A stretch of 64,000 nucleotides of DNA from Chloroflexota bacterium. Its GTDB lineage: Bacteria > Chloroflexota > Limnocylindria > Limnocylindrales > CSP1-4. Numbering within the stretch: position 1 is the stretch's first letter; the number at the start of each line of letters is the position of its first letter. The notes below the pieces were generated by a model, which had not been told where the DNA came from, did not search any database, and saw only the letters and a list, made by a program, of their open reading frames with translations. A program made the position numbers and the translations under genes. The stretch spans positions 24,671-88,670 of the forward strand of contig JAJYGH010000065.1 of the NCBI GenBank assembly GCA_021785175.1, read 5' to 3'. Of this stretch, positions 1 through 7,529 are shown in pieces.

Positions 1-1145
1 CTCCCCCCGAGGCCGAGCGGCAGCCTGACGCGGTGGCGTATCCGCCAGGCAGCCGACACGACGACGAGCATGAACGCGGCCGTGAGCGCCACCATGACCC
101 CGATGACGGGCCACGCGACGCCGATCCCCTGCTCGCCGGGTACCGGCGCGGTGTAGAACGCGCCCGCCCCGAGCACGAACACGACGATCCCGGCGAGGGT
201 CAGGAGGCCATGGCTCGTGACCGTCAGGTCGGCCACGAAGAGCCCGAGCGCGAGCACGATCAGGAGCACCCCGGCGAGGTTGAGGGGCAGGCTCCCGAAG
301 CCGAGGAACGCGAGGATGAGCGCGACGCCGCCGGCGGTGCCGGTCAGCAGGTTGGGGTGGATCAACTCCAGGATCAGCCCGTAGGCGCCGAGCACGAACA
401 GGATGAAGGCGAGGTTCGGGTCCGCCATCAGGTGCAGGAAGGCCTGGACCGGGTTCATGCCCTGCTCCTGGACCTGCGCTCCCGAGAGCGACAGCGTCAC
501 CGTGCGCGTCCCCGCCCTGACCTGTCGCCCGTTCGCGAACGCGAGCACGTCGGGCAGCGTGGCGGCGATCCCGTCGACGGCGTGCGCCGCCACCGCCTCC
601 GTTGCCGACGACGAACTTGCGTCCTTGACGGCCGCGACCGCCCACGAGACGTTCCGACCGCGCGCCTCGGCGATCGCCGTGATGCTCGAGATCGCGAAGC
701 TCATCGTCTTGGCCGCCTCGGTGCCCGTCAGCGTCTGCCCGCCCGACCCGACCGGCGACGCCGCGCCGATGTTCGTCCCGGGGGCCATGAGCGCCACTGC
801 GCCCGCGAGTGTGATGAAGGTTCCCGCGCTCGCGGCCCAGGCACCCTGCGGGCCGACCCAGGTGATGACGGGCACGCTCGAGCCGAGGATGTCCTGCGTG
901 ATCTGGCGCGTGGCGTCGAGCGACCCGCCGGGCGTGTCGATGCGAAGGATGACCGCCGCCGCGCCCTCCTGCGCGGCCCGCGCGATCCCGTCGTGCACGT
1001 AGGTCGTCATCACTCCGTCGACGATCCCGGTCAGCGGGAGCACGACGACCCGGGCCTCATCGGCAGCCGCCGTCGGCGCCAGGGCCGCGGGCACGATGCC
1101 GAGCGCGAGCGCCAGCGCGACGGCCGTCCTGACCACGAGTCGCAT
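1..1145 (-). CDS. NfeD-family membrane-bound serine protease (3' end cut by window edge)
   Basis: Read by translating the minus strand from the ATG at 1145; the frame stays open to the window edge, so the C-terminus is missing. Residues 1-28 form a signal peptide. Residues 30-230 are the ClpP/crotonase-like protease domain: the start of an RIDTPGG strand-loop at about 68-74, the nucleophile Ser106 in AASAG and a candidate Lys146 (EAAKT), matching the Ser-Lys dyad of long-form NfeD proteases. Several hydrophobic helices follow (about 240-370). In other bacteria such proteins cleave membrane partners such as stomatins; no stomatin gene is visible here. The C-terminal OB-fold domain would lie outside the window. 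Confidence 0.85.
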   Translation of the reverse strand, partial: MRLVVRTAVALALALGIVPAALAPTAAADEARVVVLPLTGIVDGVMTTYVHDGIARAAQEGAAAVILRIDTPGGSLDATRQITQDILGSSVPVITWVGPQGAWAASAGTFITLAGAVALMAPGTNIGAASPVGSGGQTLTGTEAAKTMSFAISSITAIAEARGRNVSWAVAAVKDASSSSATEAVAAHAVDGIAATLPDVLAFANGRQVRAGTRTVTLSLSGAQVQEQGMNPVQAFLHLMADPNLAFILFVLGAYGLILELIHPNLLTGTAGGVALILAFLGFGSLPLNLAGVLLIVLALGLFVADLTVTSHGLLTLAGIVVFVLGAGAFYTAPVPGEQGIGVAWPVIGVMVALTAAFMLVVVSAAWRIRHRVRLPLGLGG

Positions 1146-1204
1146 CGCGCGAAACCTCCGGTTCCATCGTACGGCCGGCGCGAAGGGCCGGACGGACCGT
1201 CGGC

Positions 1205-1789
1205 TCAGCCGGCTGGCGGCACCAGGTAGGCGAGCACGAGCTGGCTCCACGTCTCCATCCGCTCGTACGCCGACCACAGTTCGTCGGGGCCCGCGAACGC
1301 CCCCGACAGCTTCTCGGTCTCGCGGATCGCGACCGGACGACCACGTGCGTCCACCTCGTAGACGAGCCCGAGGTGCACCGCGCCGACCGAGTCGCTGTCG
1401 TCGTTGAGCAGGCCGAGCATCCGGACGTCCGGGTCGAACGCCGTCTCGAGCTCCTCGTGCCACTCGCGCAGGAGCGCACCCGCGATCCCGCGATCGCCTG
1501 GGTTCACGTGGCCCCCGACGCCGATCGTGAAGCGCTCGTGCAGCCGCTCGTCGCCGCCGGCCCGCGTCCGACGCATGAGGAACACGGACCGGCCGTCCCG
1601 GATGACGACGTACGGGATCAGCTGCTTCCAGCCCGGATCGTGCTCCGCCTCTCCTCGGCGCCGGAAGGACGCCGCGTCCAGCGCGCGCGCCACGATCTCG
1701 TGCGCGCCGTCCTCCCGCACGCCCCGCCAGCCCCGGCCCTCCCACAGGAGCGCGCGGGGAGCCCCGAGGACGAGTTCGTCGTCAGCCAT
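1205..1789 (-). CDS. Nudix-fold hydrolase
   Basis: A 194-residue protein beginning MADDELVLG. The ATG at 1789 overlaps the end of the upstream tyrA frame (stop at 1782-1784), so the two are translationally coupled. The core reads GWKQLIPYVVIRDG, then RRTRAGGDERLH, then a Nudix-like helix GGHVNPGD...LREWHEELE. The Nudix box is imperfect: Asp replaces the first Glu and the final Gly is absent, as in a subfamily with a GVGGHxNPxD signature. The substrate cannot be read from the sequence. A longer frame upstream to 1852 runs inside tyrA and is not favoured. Confidence 0.75.
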   Translation of the reverse strand: MADDELVLGAPRALLWEGRGWRGVREDGAHEIVARALDAASFRRRGEAEHDPGWKQLIPYVVIRDGRSVFLMRRTRAGGDERLHERFTIGVGGHVNPGDRGIAGALLREWHEELETAFDPDVRMLGLLNDDSDSVGAVHLGLVYEVDARGRPVAIRETEKLSGAFAGPDELWSAYERMETWSQLVLAYLVPPAG

Positions 1790-2669
1790 TCCGCTCGACC
1801 AGCGCCGCACGGACCTGCGCGAATCGCTCCCGAAGCTGGCGCTCCGGATCACCGGCTGCGCGAGCGGTCCCGGCCGCCACCGGCGGAATGGACGCCACCT
1901 GCTCGCGCCAGGACGCCAGCGTCGCGGCGAACCGGTCGAGCCAGGCGAGGATCTCGTCGCGGTTCAGCGCGATCATCCCGACACCGAGGTCCGGGTCCCC
2001 CCGCGCGACGCGCGTCGTGTCGCGCCAGCCGCCCGCCGCGAGCCGCGCCGCCTCGGGCCAGCTGTCCGCCGTCGTCACCGCCTCGGCCAGCGCGGCAGCG
2101 ACCACGAGCGGCAGGTGGCTGGTCGCGGCGACCAGCCGGTCGTGCTCCCAGGGCTCGAGCGCGATGGCCCGAGCCCCGCACGCCGCGACGAGCGCATGGG
2201 CCCGCTCGAGGTCGTCGGGCCCGGCGGACGGCGAGGGCAGCACGATCCATGGACGGCCCGCGAAGAGATCGGCCCGGGCGGCCGCGTATCCGCTCGCCTC
2301 GACGCCGGCCATGGGGTGGCCCCCGACATGCCGGAGCCCGGGCACCTCGGCCGCCGCGCGAGCCATCACGCCCTGGGCTGACGTGACGTCGAAGAGCGTC
2401 GCGCCCGAGGAGGCGATGGCCGGCCCGAGCGCGCGGACGAGCTCGACGTTGGCGAGCGGCGTCGCGGCGAGGAGGACGAGTTCGGCGCCCGAGACGGCAT
2501 CCTCCGCCGACGGCGCCACGGCGTCGACGACACCGTCGGCAAGGCCCTCCTGTGGCCCTTCCTGCGAGCGGCTCCATGTCGTGACGTGCCAGCGCCCTGC
2601 GTCGCGTGCCGCGAGCGCACGAGCGACGGACCCACCGATGAGCCCGAACCCGATGATCGAGAGCCTCAT
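1782..2669 (-). CDS. tyrA: prephenate dehydrogenase (TyrA)
   Basis: Oxidative decarboxylation of prephenate to 4-hydroxyphenylpyruvate in tyrosine synthesis. The 295-residue protein starts MRLSIIGFGLIGGS, a dinucleotide-binding GxGxxG at residues 7-12, which fixes the start at 2669 rather than at an in-frame codon about 50 residues upstream. The HPMAG signature of TyrA proteins is present (HPMAGVEASGY). The length suits a monofunctional enzyme without chorismate mutase; no ACT domain is seen. It is the first gene of a two-gene unit with the overlapping Nudix gene. No other aromatic-pathway gene is adjacent; a tryptophan synthase subunit lies 1 kb away, behind a convergent gene. Confidence 0.88.
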   Translation of the reverse strand: MRLSIIGFGLIGGSVARALAARDAGRWHVTTWSRSQEGPQEGLADGVVDAVAPSAEDAVSGAELVLLAATPLANVELVRALGPAIASSGATLFDVTSAQGVMARAAAEVPGLRHVGGHPMAGVEASGYAAARADLFAGRPWIVLPSPSAGPDDLERAHALVAACGARAIALEPWEHDRLVAATSHLPLVVAAALAEAVTTADSWPEAARLAAGGWRDTTRVARGDPDLGVGMIALNRDEILAWLDRFAATLASWREQVASIPPVAAGTARAAGDPERQLRERFAQVRAALVERNG

Positions 2670-2839
2670 GGCCACGAGTGTACGGGCGCGGCGATCGTCT
2701 CCGAGGCCCCGGCCGGACGTCCAGGCGCGGCTGGTGGCCGGTCCCTGTCGACGCCGGCGGCATGCCGGACCGGGCCTCGCCATGCAGGGGCCGGAACGCG
2801 ATCGGGTGATATCCTCCGGCCTCAACGGGAGGAAGCGTC

Positions 2840-3529
2840 TTGCCGGTTCCGCAGCACACGCCGATCCGGGTCCTGCTCGTCGACGACCACCAGCTGCTCA
2901 CGGACGCCCTGTCGCGCGTCCTCGAGCGGGAGCCGGACATCCAGGTCGTCGGCGTCGCCCCGACCGTCGGCGACGTCAGAGAGGCGCCCCGGACGGGCGT
3001 CGACGTCGTTCTCATGGACTACCGGCTGCCCGACGGCACCGGCTCCGAGGCGACGCGCATCGTGAAGGCGCGATGGCCGAGCGCCAAGGTGGTCATGCTC
3101 ACGGCAATCGCCGACGACGAGACCGTGCTCGAGTCGATCCAGGCCGGCGCCGACGGGTACCTGACCAAGGATCGGGCGGTCGCCGAGGTCGTGCAGGCTG
3201 TGCGCTCGGCACACGCCGGCGACATCCTGCTGCCCCGATCCGTCATCGTCGACATCGCGCGGCGCGTCGTGGCGGCGCGGGACCGCCAGCAGGACCGCGT
3301 CCTCGTCGAGCCGCTCACACCCCGCGAACTCGAGGTCCTCCGGGCGCTCACCGAGGGCCTCGCCTCTCCCGAGATCTGCGAGCGGCTCGGCATCACGCCG
3401 AACACGCTCCGCACGCACGTGCAGAACATCATGGGCAAGCTGCACGTCCACTCGAAGCTCGAGGCGGTCGCGTTCGCGCTGCGGCACCGGCTCGTCGAGC
3501 CGCCGCGGCCCGAGGGTTCGCTCTTCTAG
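2840..3529 (+). CDS. NarL/FixJ-type response regulator, orphan
   Basis: A 229-residue two-domain regulator. The receiver domain (about 10-125) has the acidic pair VDDH, phospho-acceptor Asp60 (VLMDYRLPDG), Thr in VMLTA and Lys110 (YLTKD), so all switch residues are present. A LuxR-type HTH follows at about 164-215 (LTPRELEVLRAL, TPNTLRTHVQNI). The start is TTG at 2840, chosen because a strong GGGAGGA ribosome-binding site lies just upstream (2828-2833). A possible extended -10 TGATATCCT lies near 2807-2815. No sensor kinase is adjacent on either side, so the partner is unknown. Confidence 0.88.
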   Translation: MPVPQHTPIRVLLVDDHQLLTDALSRVLEREPDIQVVGVAPTVGDVREAPRTGVDVVLMDYRLPDGTGSEATRIVKARWPSAKVVMLTAIADDETVLESIQAGADGYLTKDRAVAEVVQAVRSAHAGDILLPRSVIVDIARRVVAARDRQQDRVLVEPLTPRELEVLRALTEGLASPEICERLGITPNTLRTHVQNIMGKLHVHSKLEAVAFALRHRLVEPPRPEGSLF

Positions 3530-3556
3530 GGTCATCGCGCCGGCGCGGCGGGACCC

Positions 3557-3589
3557 GGATGCCCGGGGAACCCGCACACGCGGGCATCC
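3557..3589. terminator. inverted repeat between convergent genes, possible terminator
   Basis: GGATGCCC (3557-3564) pairs with GGGCATCC (3582-3589) across a 17-base loop that contains further GC pairing. It lies between the convergent ends of the response regulator (3529) and trpB (3609). There is no clear U-tract on either strand, so a terminator role is inferred from position and pairing only. Confidence 0.4.
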
Positions 3590-3608
3590 CCGGGGCAGGC
3601 GGGAAGCG

Positions 3609-4967
3609 TCAGACGCTCGGAACGGCGCTCAGCGCCTCGCGGACGGCCTCGGCCGGGAACTCGTAGTCCTCGAGCTGCCCCGCGAGGTACCGCTCGTACG
3701 CGGACAGGTCGAAGTGGCCGTGGCCGGAGAGGCCGAACAGGATGACGCGCGGCGTCCCCTGCTCGCGTGCCTCGATCGCCTCGTCGATCGCGACGCGGAT
3801 CGCATGCGCCGACTCGGGCGCCGGGGCGATGCCCTCCGTGCGGGCGAACTGGACGCCGGCCTCGAAGGTCGGGCGCTGGTGGACCGCCTTCGCCTCGATG
3901 ATCCCCCGCTCCCTCAGCAGGCTCACCAGCGGCGACATGCCGTGATAACGGAGCCCGCCGGCGTGAATCGGCTCCGGGATGAAGTCGTGGCCGAGCGTGT
4001 ACATCTTGACCATCGGCGTCAGCTTCGCCGTGTCGCCGAAGTCGTACTCGTAGACGCCGCGCGTCAGCGTCGGCGCGGCCTCCGGCTCGACCGCGACCAC
4101 GCGGTACTTCGCCTCGCCGCGCAGCATCTGCCCGACGAACGGGAACGCGAGCCCGCCGAAGTTCGAGCCACCGCCTGCGCAGGCGATGATGACGTCCGGC
4201 GCCTCGCCCGCCATCTCCATCTGCTCGATGGCCTCGATCCCGATGACGGTCTGGTGCAGCAGCACGTGGTTGAGCACCGACCCGAGCGAATAGCGCGTGT
4301 CGTCCCGTCCCGCTGCGTCCTCGACGGCCTCGCTGATCGCGATCCCGAGCGACCCCGGGCTGTGTGGGTGCTCCTCCAGGACCCGGCGGCCATACGTCGT
4401 CGTGGGACTCGGGCTCGCCACGACCTCGGCGCCGTACAGCTCCATGAGGTTCCGGCGGTACGGCTTCTGGTCGTAGCTCGCCCGCACCATGTAGACCTTG
4501 ACCTCGAGCCCGAACAGGGCGCCGGCGAACGCCAGTGCGCTCCCCCACTGACCCGCTCCCGTCTCGGTCGCGAGGCGGCGCACGCCCTCCTGTCGGTTGT
4601 AGAACGCCTGCGCGATCGCGGTGTTCGGCTTGTGGCTGCCGGCCGGGCTCGTGCCCTCGTACTTGTAGTAGATGTGCGCCGGGGTATCGAGCGCGCGCTC
4701 GAGCCGGTGCGCCCGGAAGAGCGGGGCCGGCCGGTAGAGGCGGTAGGCGTCGCGGACCGGCGTGGGGATCTCGATCTCCGGTTCGGTGCTCACCTCCTGC
4801 CCGATGATCGCCATCGGGAAGAGTGGGGCGAGGTCGGCGGGGCCGATCGGCTGCCCGGTCCCGGGGTGGAGGACGGGCGCGGGCGGCTCGGGCAGGTCGG
4901 CGACGATGTTGTACCAGGCCTTCGGGATCCGGCTCTCGTCGAGCAGGAACTTCGTCTGCTGGCTCAT
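3609..4967 (-). CDS. trpB: tryptophan synthase beta chain, TrpB2 type
   Basis: PLP enzyme condensing indole and serine to tryptophan. The 452-residue protein is longer than TrpB1 and has the TrpB2 N-terminus ([16 protein letters not shown]). The PLP lysine is Lys113 in GSHKPN, the ETGAGQWG motif is at 135-142, and the glycine-rich phosphate loop is CAGGGSN. The ATG at 4967 is preceded by GGAGG about 11 bases upstream; a TTG at 5000 lacks a site and was rejected. No trpA is adjacent, as is usual for TrpB2. The upstream T-box with a Trp specifier ties the gene to tryptophan supply. Confidence 0.9.
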   Translation of the reverse strand: MSQQTKFLLDESRIPKAWYNIVADLPEPPAPVLHPGTGQPIGPADLAPLFPMAIIGQEVSTEPEIEIPTPVRDAYRLYRPAPLFRAHRLERALDTPAHIYYKYEGTSPAGSHKPNTAIAQAFYNRQEGVRRLATETGAGQWGSALAFAGALFGLEVKVYMVRASYDQKPYRRNLMELYGAEVVASPSPTTTYGRRVLEEHPHSPGSLGIAISEAVEDAAGRDDTRYSLGSVLNHVLLHQTVIGIEAIEQMEMAGEAPDVIIACAGGGSNFGGLAFPFVGQMLRGEAKYRVVAVEPEAAPTLTRGVYEYDFGDTAKLTPMVKMYTLGHDFIPEPIHAGGLRYHGMSPLVSLLRERGIIEAKAVHQRPTFEAGVQFARTEGIAPAPESAHAIRVAIDEAIEAREQGTPRVILFGLSGHGHFDLSAYERYLAGQLEDYEFPAEAVREALSAVPSV

Positions 4968-5013
4968 GACGGTGCGCACCTCCGCTGGTGTCCCGGCCAA
5001 AGGCCCGGACGTG

Positions 5014-5046
5014 AAAACAGCCCCGTCCCGCGAGGGACGAGGCTGT
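5014..5046 (-). terminator. T-box regulated intrinsic terminator
   Basis: Minus-strand ACAGCCUCGUCCC pairs with GGGACGGGGCUGU (one U-G pair) around a 4-base loop, and a run of U follows (complement of 5014-5017). The 5' arm lies immediately after the T-box sequence, so antiterminator and terminator are mutually exclusive. This points to transcriptional rather than translational control. Confidence 0.88.
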
Positions 5047-5298
5047 GACCTCGTGGTGCCACCCTACGTTCCGGCCGCGTCGCGGCCGCTCATTCCGCGG
5101 TCCGGGTCATCACCTGACGCCGTACCTGGCCCTGCGCTAACGGTGGGCCTCCGGCCCCGACTACTGCGCGTCCCCTCGGCCGCGGTTCGCGGGGGCGTCT
5201 CGCGGGTCCATTCCCCGTCCCGCCGGCGGCGCCGGCTTCCACCATCCCGGCTCGCTGTGGCCCGCGGTTGACGGGTACTCGTCCCGGTCAACGACTGT
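5014..5298 (-). promoter_or_regulatory. T-box riboswitch leader, tRNA-Trp specific
   Basis: Read on the minus strand upstream of trpB. In order it shows the Stem I GACGAGUA turn, the AGCGAG bulge, the apical GGAUGGUGGAAGCC motif, and a specifier loop GAAUGGACC with codon UGG (complement of 5208-5210), i.e. tryptophan. The conserved T-box AGGGUGGCACCACG is at the complement of 5052-5065. Its UGGC bulge would pair with NCCA where the discriminator is G, as in bacterial tRNA-Trp. An intrinsic terminator follows at once. Known mechanism: uncharged tRNA stabilises the antiterminator and allows trpB transcription. Every conserved part is visible, so the class call is firm. Confidence 0.93.
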
Positions 5299-5304
5299 CG
5301 GGCG

Positions 5305-5333
5305 AATCTACCCGCCCCGGCCGGACGCCGCAA
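5305..5333 (-). promoter_or_regulatory. predicted promoter of the T-box/trpB transcript
   Basis: On the minus strand TTGCGG (complement of 5328-5333) and TAGATT (complement of 5305-5310) are separated by exactly 17 bases. The predicted start near 5298 falls just before Stem I, giving a leader of about 330 bases before the trpB ATG. Confidence 0.65.
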
Positions 5334-5360
5334 GCGGCGAGCGCCGGCGACGCGCCGTGC

Positions 5361-5390
5361 GGGTCCATCCGCGCCCATCCGCGCCCATCC
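5361..5390. repeat. short 10-bp direct repeats
   Basis: GCGCCCATCC occurs twice in a row, preceded by the variant GGGTCCATCC. It lies between the trpB promoter and the end of thpR. No function can be assigned; the rest of 5391-5438 shows nothing recognisable. Confidence 0.6.
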
Positions 5391-5438
5391 GCGGCCTCAT
5401 CGAGAGCCGAGCGTCGTTCCCGGCCAGCGCGCGGAGGG

Positions 5439-6158
5439 CTATCCCACCGGCTCCCCGAGCCGTGCCTCGAGCAGCGGCGTGTGCTGCGCGCCCGTCCTTC
5501 CGAGGACGCTCCGGTAGAGCACCAGCCGGTCCACCGTCCAGGCGAACGGGTCACCGCCCACCAGGCGAACTGGCGGAGCCGGCGGTCCGCTGCCGAGGCC
5601 TGCCGATGCCGGTCTCGGACGTCCGGTTCGCGCCTCGCGCATCGCCTCGTCCAGCGCGCCGACCAGCGCCACCGGCGCCTCGCGCGCGATCGTCAGGTGC
5701 GCGCGGAACGGCTCACGCGAGACCTCGTCGGGCGCCGTGGCGGCCGCGAGCGCCCGGGCGAGCGCGGCCACGCCCTCGGCCCCCGAGTCGAGGCCGATCC
5801 ACGCCACGCGCCCGGACCGTCGTTCGAACGCTCCGGCGTGCCCGAGCGCGGCCGCGAACGGTCGGGCTGTCCGCGCCGCCGACCGCACCGCCTCCTCGAT
5901 CAGCGGGATCTCCGGTACCGGCGTGTCGCCCAGGAACCGCAGCGTCAGGTGCCACGTCTCGGGCCCCAGCCATCGCCCGCCGCGCACCTCGTCGCGCACC
6001 CGCCCCAGCGCGTCTTCGAGCGCCGACCGCACGTCCTGCGGCAACGGCACCGCGACGAACAGCCGCCACGCCCCGGAAGTGCCCGGCTCGCGCCCCGGCC
6101 GGTTGTCGCGTCCCTCAGCCGCGGTGGCGCTCACCTCGTCGCGCTCACGCCGCCGCAC
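5439..6158 (-). CDS. thpR: RNA 2',3'-cyclic phosphodiesterase (ThpR/LigT family)
   Basis: A member of the 2H phosphoesterase family, which opens 2',3'-cyclic phosphates on RNA. The 239-residue frame carries both signature motifs, WHLTLRFLGD and RAHLTIARE, plus the usual RLFVAVPLP N-terminal strand. The frame opens with GTG at 6158, directly after the stop of the HAD gene; a second GTG eight codons later is an equal candidate. It closes a co-directional run with the HAD phosphatase, pyrophosphatase and DnaB-like genes and is probably co-transcribed with them. Confidence 0.85.
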   Translation of the reverse strand: MRRRERDEVSATAAEGRDNRPGREPGTSGAWRLFVAVPLPQDVRSALEDALGRVRDEVRGGRWLGPETWHLTLRFLGDTPVPEIPLIEEAVRSAARTARPFAAALGHAGAFERRSGRVAWIGLDSGAEGVAALARALAAATAPDEVSREPFRAHLTIAREAPVALVGALDEAMREARTGRPRPASAGLGSGPPAPPVRLVGGDPFAWTVDRLVLYRSVLGRTGAQHTPLLEARLGEPVG

Positions 6159-6974
6159 TCACGTCGCGCCACCGCGCGGCACCCACGCCGCCCGCGACGG
6201 CGTGCCGGCCTGGTCCGGATCGATGCCGAGCCAGCGCACCAGGGCGAGGAGGTCGGGCACGACGGGCACCTCGGGTCGCCCGGGGATCCCGTCGGGGAAA
6301 TGCCGGCCCCTGTCGAGCAGGATGGTCCGCATCCCGACCTGCCCAGCCCCCGCCACGTCCGCCTCCAGGTTGTCGCCGACATGCATTGCGCGCTCGGGCG
6401 CGATTCCGGTGAGATCGAGCGCGTGCTGGAAGATCTCGCGCTGTGGCTTCACGTACCCCACGCGCGCCGACGCGACGACAGCCTCGAAGTGGTGCCCGAT
6501 CTCGAGGTCGTGCAGCAGCTCGGGCAGCGCCCAGACCCAGTTGCTGATCACCGCGCGCCGGATGCCCGCGGCGGCGATTGCCTCGAGCGCCGGCTGCACG
6601 TCGGGGAAGACATGCCACGCCGCGCGCTGCTCGAAGAACCGGCCCAGGTGCCGGTAGAACTCGTCGGGCAGATCCTCGTACCCGAGCAGGGCCATGGCGC
6701 GCACGTCGAACTGCTTGATGCGCCGGAACGACCCCTCCGGCGACGCCTCGAACGGCCCCGGGGAATCCCACAGGCCCTCGCGCAGCGCCCGGGCGAACGC
6801 GACGGCCAGCGCGTCGGGATCGATCTCGAGGCCCCATGACGTGGCAGCCGCAAGGTACGCGCCGGGCCACGACGGGTCGACGCGGATGAGGGTGTCGCCG
6901 ATGTCGAAGAAGATGAGCTCCGGCCGACCATCGAGCGCGGCGTCACGGCCGGCTGCCTGCCGGGCTTCCGTCAT
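6159..6974 (-). CDS. HAD-superfamily phosphatase
   Basis: A 271-residue HAD-fold hydrolase. Motif I is FFDIGDTL, motif II SNW, motif III Lys in GYVKPQ and motif IV GDNLEAD. An alpha-helical cap of about 100 residues sits between motifs I and II. This pattern fits the REG-2/HDHD3-like or phosphoglycolate-phosphatase-like groups; the substrate is not readable. In motif I Gly stands where many HADs have the second Asp-containing DxD spacing, as is usual for DxGDT proteins. Its ATG overlaps the pyrophosphatase stop by four bases (ATGA), so the two are translationally coupled. Confidence 0.85.
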   Translation of the reverse strand: MTEARQAAGRDAALDGRPELIFFDIGDTLIRVDPSWPGAYLAAATSWGLEIDPDALAVAFARALREGLWDSPGPFEASPEGSFRRIKQFDVRAMALLGYEDLPDEFYRHLGRFFEQRAAWHVFPDVQPALEAIAAAGIRRAVISNWVWALPELLHDLEIGHHFEAVVASARVGYVKPQREIFQHALDLTGIAPERAMHVGDNLEADVAGAGQVGMRTILLDRGRHFPDGIPGRPEVPVVPDLLALVRWLGIDPDQAGTPSRAAWVPRGGAT

Positions 6975-7525
6975 GCCCGCGAAACGGGCTCGTGCGCCCC
7001 CGTTCCGCCACCGGCCGCCGCCTGCTCGCGCTCCCAGCGCGCCTTGTCCGCGCGCAGCATCTCGAACGCGGTCGCGCGGTCGCGCCAGCCCAGCACCTCG
7101 ACGGCCTTGTTCTCGAGCAGCTTGTACGTCTCGAAGAAGTGCTCGATCTCGACGAGGCGGTGCGGCGACACGTCGTCGAGCGACTCGATGTGCGCGTACA
7201 GCGGATCCGCGAGTGCGACGCTCAGCACCTTGAAGTCGTCGCCGTTCTCATCCCGCATGGACAGCCCGCCGACGGGGCGCACCACGATCCGGCACCCCGT
7301 GAACGTGGGCTCCTCGATCAGCACCATGACGTCGGTGTGATCGCCGTCGTCCGCGCGCGTGCCCTCGATGAAGCCGTAGTCGAAGTTGTAGTAGACGGCG
7401 GAGCTCAGCACCCGGTCGAGGCGGAAGAGGTGCCTCGCTTCGTCGTACTCGTACTTGTTCCGGTTCCCCGAGGGGATCTCGATGACGGCCTCGACGATCT
7501 CGGGAAACCGCAGTCTCGTGGCCAT
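6971..7525 (-). CDS. ppa: inorganic pyrophosphatase, family I, variant signature
   Basis: Hydrolyses pyrophosphate and so drives biosynthetic reactions. The 184-residue protein starts MATRLRFPEI at 7525, four bases after the upstream stop. Family landmarks are EIPSGNRNKYEYD (15-27), FDYGFIEGT (48-56) and DENGDDFKV. The metal-binding signature normally D-x-D-P-x-D reads DGDHTD at 60-65, so His-Thr replaces Pro-Leu while all three Asp ligands remain. The protein is probably active, with an altered loop. It sits between a DnaB-C-like ATPase and an HAD phosphatase in one transcription unit. Confidence 0.88.
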   Translation of the reverse strand: MATRLRFPEIVEAVIEIPSGNRNKYEYDEARHLFRLDRVLSSAVYYNFDYGFIEGTRADDGDHTDVMVLIEEPTFTGCRIVVRPVGGLSMRDENGDDFKVLSVALADPLYAHIESLDDVSPHRLVEIEHFFETYKLLENKAVEVLGWRDRATAFEMLRADKARWEREQAAAGGGTGAHEPVSRA

Positions 7526-7529
7526 GCCG

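Noticed and set aside
33..1229. A long + strand frame at the window start
   Set aside because: Antisense to the NfeD-type gene, which has a signal peptide and catalytic motifs; the + frame is Arg/Asp/Glu/His low complexity.
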